A program made the position numbers and the translations under genes. The notes under the pieces are model-generated. The model was not told where the DNA came from. It searched no databases and was given only the letters and a program-made list of their open reading frames with translations. From Candidatus Methanodesulfokora sp. (lineage in GTDB: Archaea; Korarchaeota; Korarchaeia; Korarchaeales; Korarchaeaceae), in contig JAGDWR010000081.1 in the NCBI GenBank assembly GCA_023269865.1, positions 1-6,024 of the forward strand: a DNA stretch of 6,024 bases. The letters run 5' to 3'. Of this stretch, positions 5,346 through 6,024 are shown in pieces (positions within the stretch are counted from its first letter, which is position 1; every line of letters starts with the position of its first letter).

Positions 5346-5990
5346 CTATCTCCTCAGCGTGTAGACATCTCCGCTTTCCTCAACCACTCCATCATTAATA
5401 AGTTTATCGAGGACATACTCTATAGCCTCAGCTTTTTCACGAGGAAACATGGATATTATGGCATTCTTACTCATCGGTCCATTCTTTAAGGCTGATATTA
5501 TCGTCCTCTCGATGTATAGGAGGTTGCTTTCAGCTATTGCTCTTTTCTCCATCTTCGACATTATCTTCACTCTGCTCATCCTCCTCTCAAGAAGCTCGAG
5601 TGTCCTGAGAATTATGTAGTTCGGATCTTTTATTTTTCTCACTATTATCGGCTGAAGGTACAGTTCCTCCCTCCAGCTTCTAGGTCTTGCGATGACATCC
5701 AGTATTGACCCAATTCCATAAATTTCACCGTTCTCATCGATAAGAAGCCTTACTCCATCCTCGAAAGATCTCAGCTCTATGGAACCGCTTCCGTCGAATA
5801 TCGTGAGTCTCGCAAAGTTTCTGTCCTCTGATATAAATGAGGATATTACAATCCCCATAACTCTAAGCTTTGAGACGCTCATTCCCCATGGAAGCCTGAA
5901 AAGCCTCCCTTTTTCAAGCTCTAGTTGCTCAAAATCACCTCTCAGTATGTCTTCTATGAGGACTATCTCCGCGTGTTCTGTGAGCGACAA
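5346..5990 (-). CDS. RPA32-like protein: OB fold plus winged helix
   Basis: This 214-residue protein probably binds single-stranded DNA. An OB-fold domain (about 40-122) carries KLRVMGIVISS, then RLTIFDGSGSIELRSFE, a typical DGtG-containing OB strand, and LDVIARPRSW. A helical linker (125-150) leads to a C-terminal winged helix (about 155-213: LLYIERTIISALKNGP, KLINDGVVEESGDVYTL). OB plus C-terminal wHTH is the layout of RPA2/RPA32 and Stn1-like proteins, so a role in replication or repair is inferred; no larger RPA subunit is visible. TAG is directly upstream in frame, so the first start is TTG 5990, with GGAGG 10 bases before it. An out-of-frame ATG at 5997 lies 3 bases from that same GGAGG and gives only a 20-codon reading frame. 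It is the first visible gene of the operon. The product class is likely, the exact role unknown. Confidence 0.8.
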   Translation of the reverse strand: MSLTEHAEIVLIEDILRGDFEQLELEKGRLFRLPWGMSVSKLRVMGIVISSFISEDRNFARLTIFDGSGSIELRSFEDGVRLLIDENGEIYGIGSILDVIARPRSWREELYLQPIIVRKIKDPNYIILRTLELLERRMSRVKIMSKMEKRAIAESNLLYIERTIISALKNGPMSKNAIISMFPREKAEAIEYVLDKLINDGVVEESGDVYTLRR

Positions 5991-6011
5991 CTAGCATTCC
6001 CCTCCTACCTG

Positions 6012-6019
6012 AAATTTAA
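6012..6019 (-). promoter_or_regulatory. Possible TATA element upstream of the operon
   Basis: The minus strand reads TTAAATTT about 25 bases upstream of TTG 5990. The position would suit box A, but the start would then be nearly leaderless even though a GGAGG site lies between. The match is poor and the window ends just beyond it, so the operon may begin further upstream. Confidence 0.2.
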
Positions 6020-6024
6020 CTGTT

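Noticed and set aside
1..6024. CRISPR array, insertion sequence, integrase or defence genes
   Set aside because: No regularly spaced repeats, transposase or terminal inverted repeats are visible. Both tRNA 3' ends were checked for a duplicated attachment-like copy nearby and none was seen.

Overview
The window is archaeal chromosomal DNA. It carries both subunits of topoisomerase VI, a RIO1-type kinase, a Dim2/Pno1-type KH protein, the archaeal initiation factors aIF1A and aIF2-beta, and an RPA-like OB-fold protein. TATA-box promoters and Shine-Dalgarno sites of the GGAGGTGATC type fit this. Arg is mostly AGA/AGG, Ile is often ATA, and the two tRNAs have very GC-rich stems in otherwise moderate-GC DNA, which suggests a thermophile. 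The lineage cannot be fixed from the window; the Top6A sequence looks closer to the euryarchaeal than to the Sulfolobus type.

Layout: every gene is on the minus strand, so transcription runs from high to low coordinates. From the right edge: an OB-fold/winged-helix protein (5346-5990), aIF2-beta (4918-5343), aIF1A (4560-4907), Rio1 kinase (3773-4570), Dim2-like KH protein (3256-3846), Top6B (1716-3275) and Top6A (668-1765). These seven genes are separated by at most 10 bases or overlap by 11 to 74 bases, so they look like one operon with translational coupling. A 41-base gap holding a TATA box leads to tandem tRNA-Glu(TTC) and tRNA-Leu(CAG), only 2 bases apart. A 118-base AT-rich spacer (346-463) carries a T10 tract and a second TATA element. 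It precedes a GvpD/KaiC-like P-loop ATPase that runs off the left edge and appears frameshifted in a G7 tract.

How the genes fit together: aIF2-beta and aIF1A act in translation initiation, Rio1 and Dim2 in late small-subunit maturation, and Top6A/Top6B form the A2B2 type IIB topoisomerase. The first gene probably binds single-stranded DNA. The order aIF1A-rio1-KH-top6B-top6A is a known archaeal neighbourhood, so the cluster itself is not new.

The points most worth a second look are: (1) topoisomerase VI has non-canonical residues at conserved functional positions, namely the second Toprim aspartate in Top6A and the ATP-switch lysine and last GHKL motif in Top6B; (2) two coupled starts (dim2 and top6B) have hairpins that pair their own Shine-Dalgarno sequences; (3) two large overlaps place the downstream ribosome-binding site in Gly-Asp codons of the upstream gene's acidic tail; (4) the homopolymer frameshift in the left-edge ATPase.
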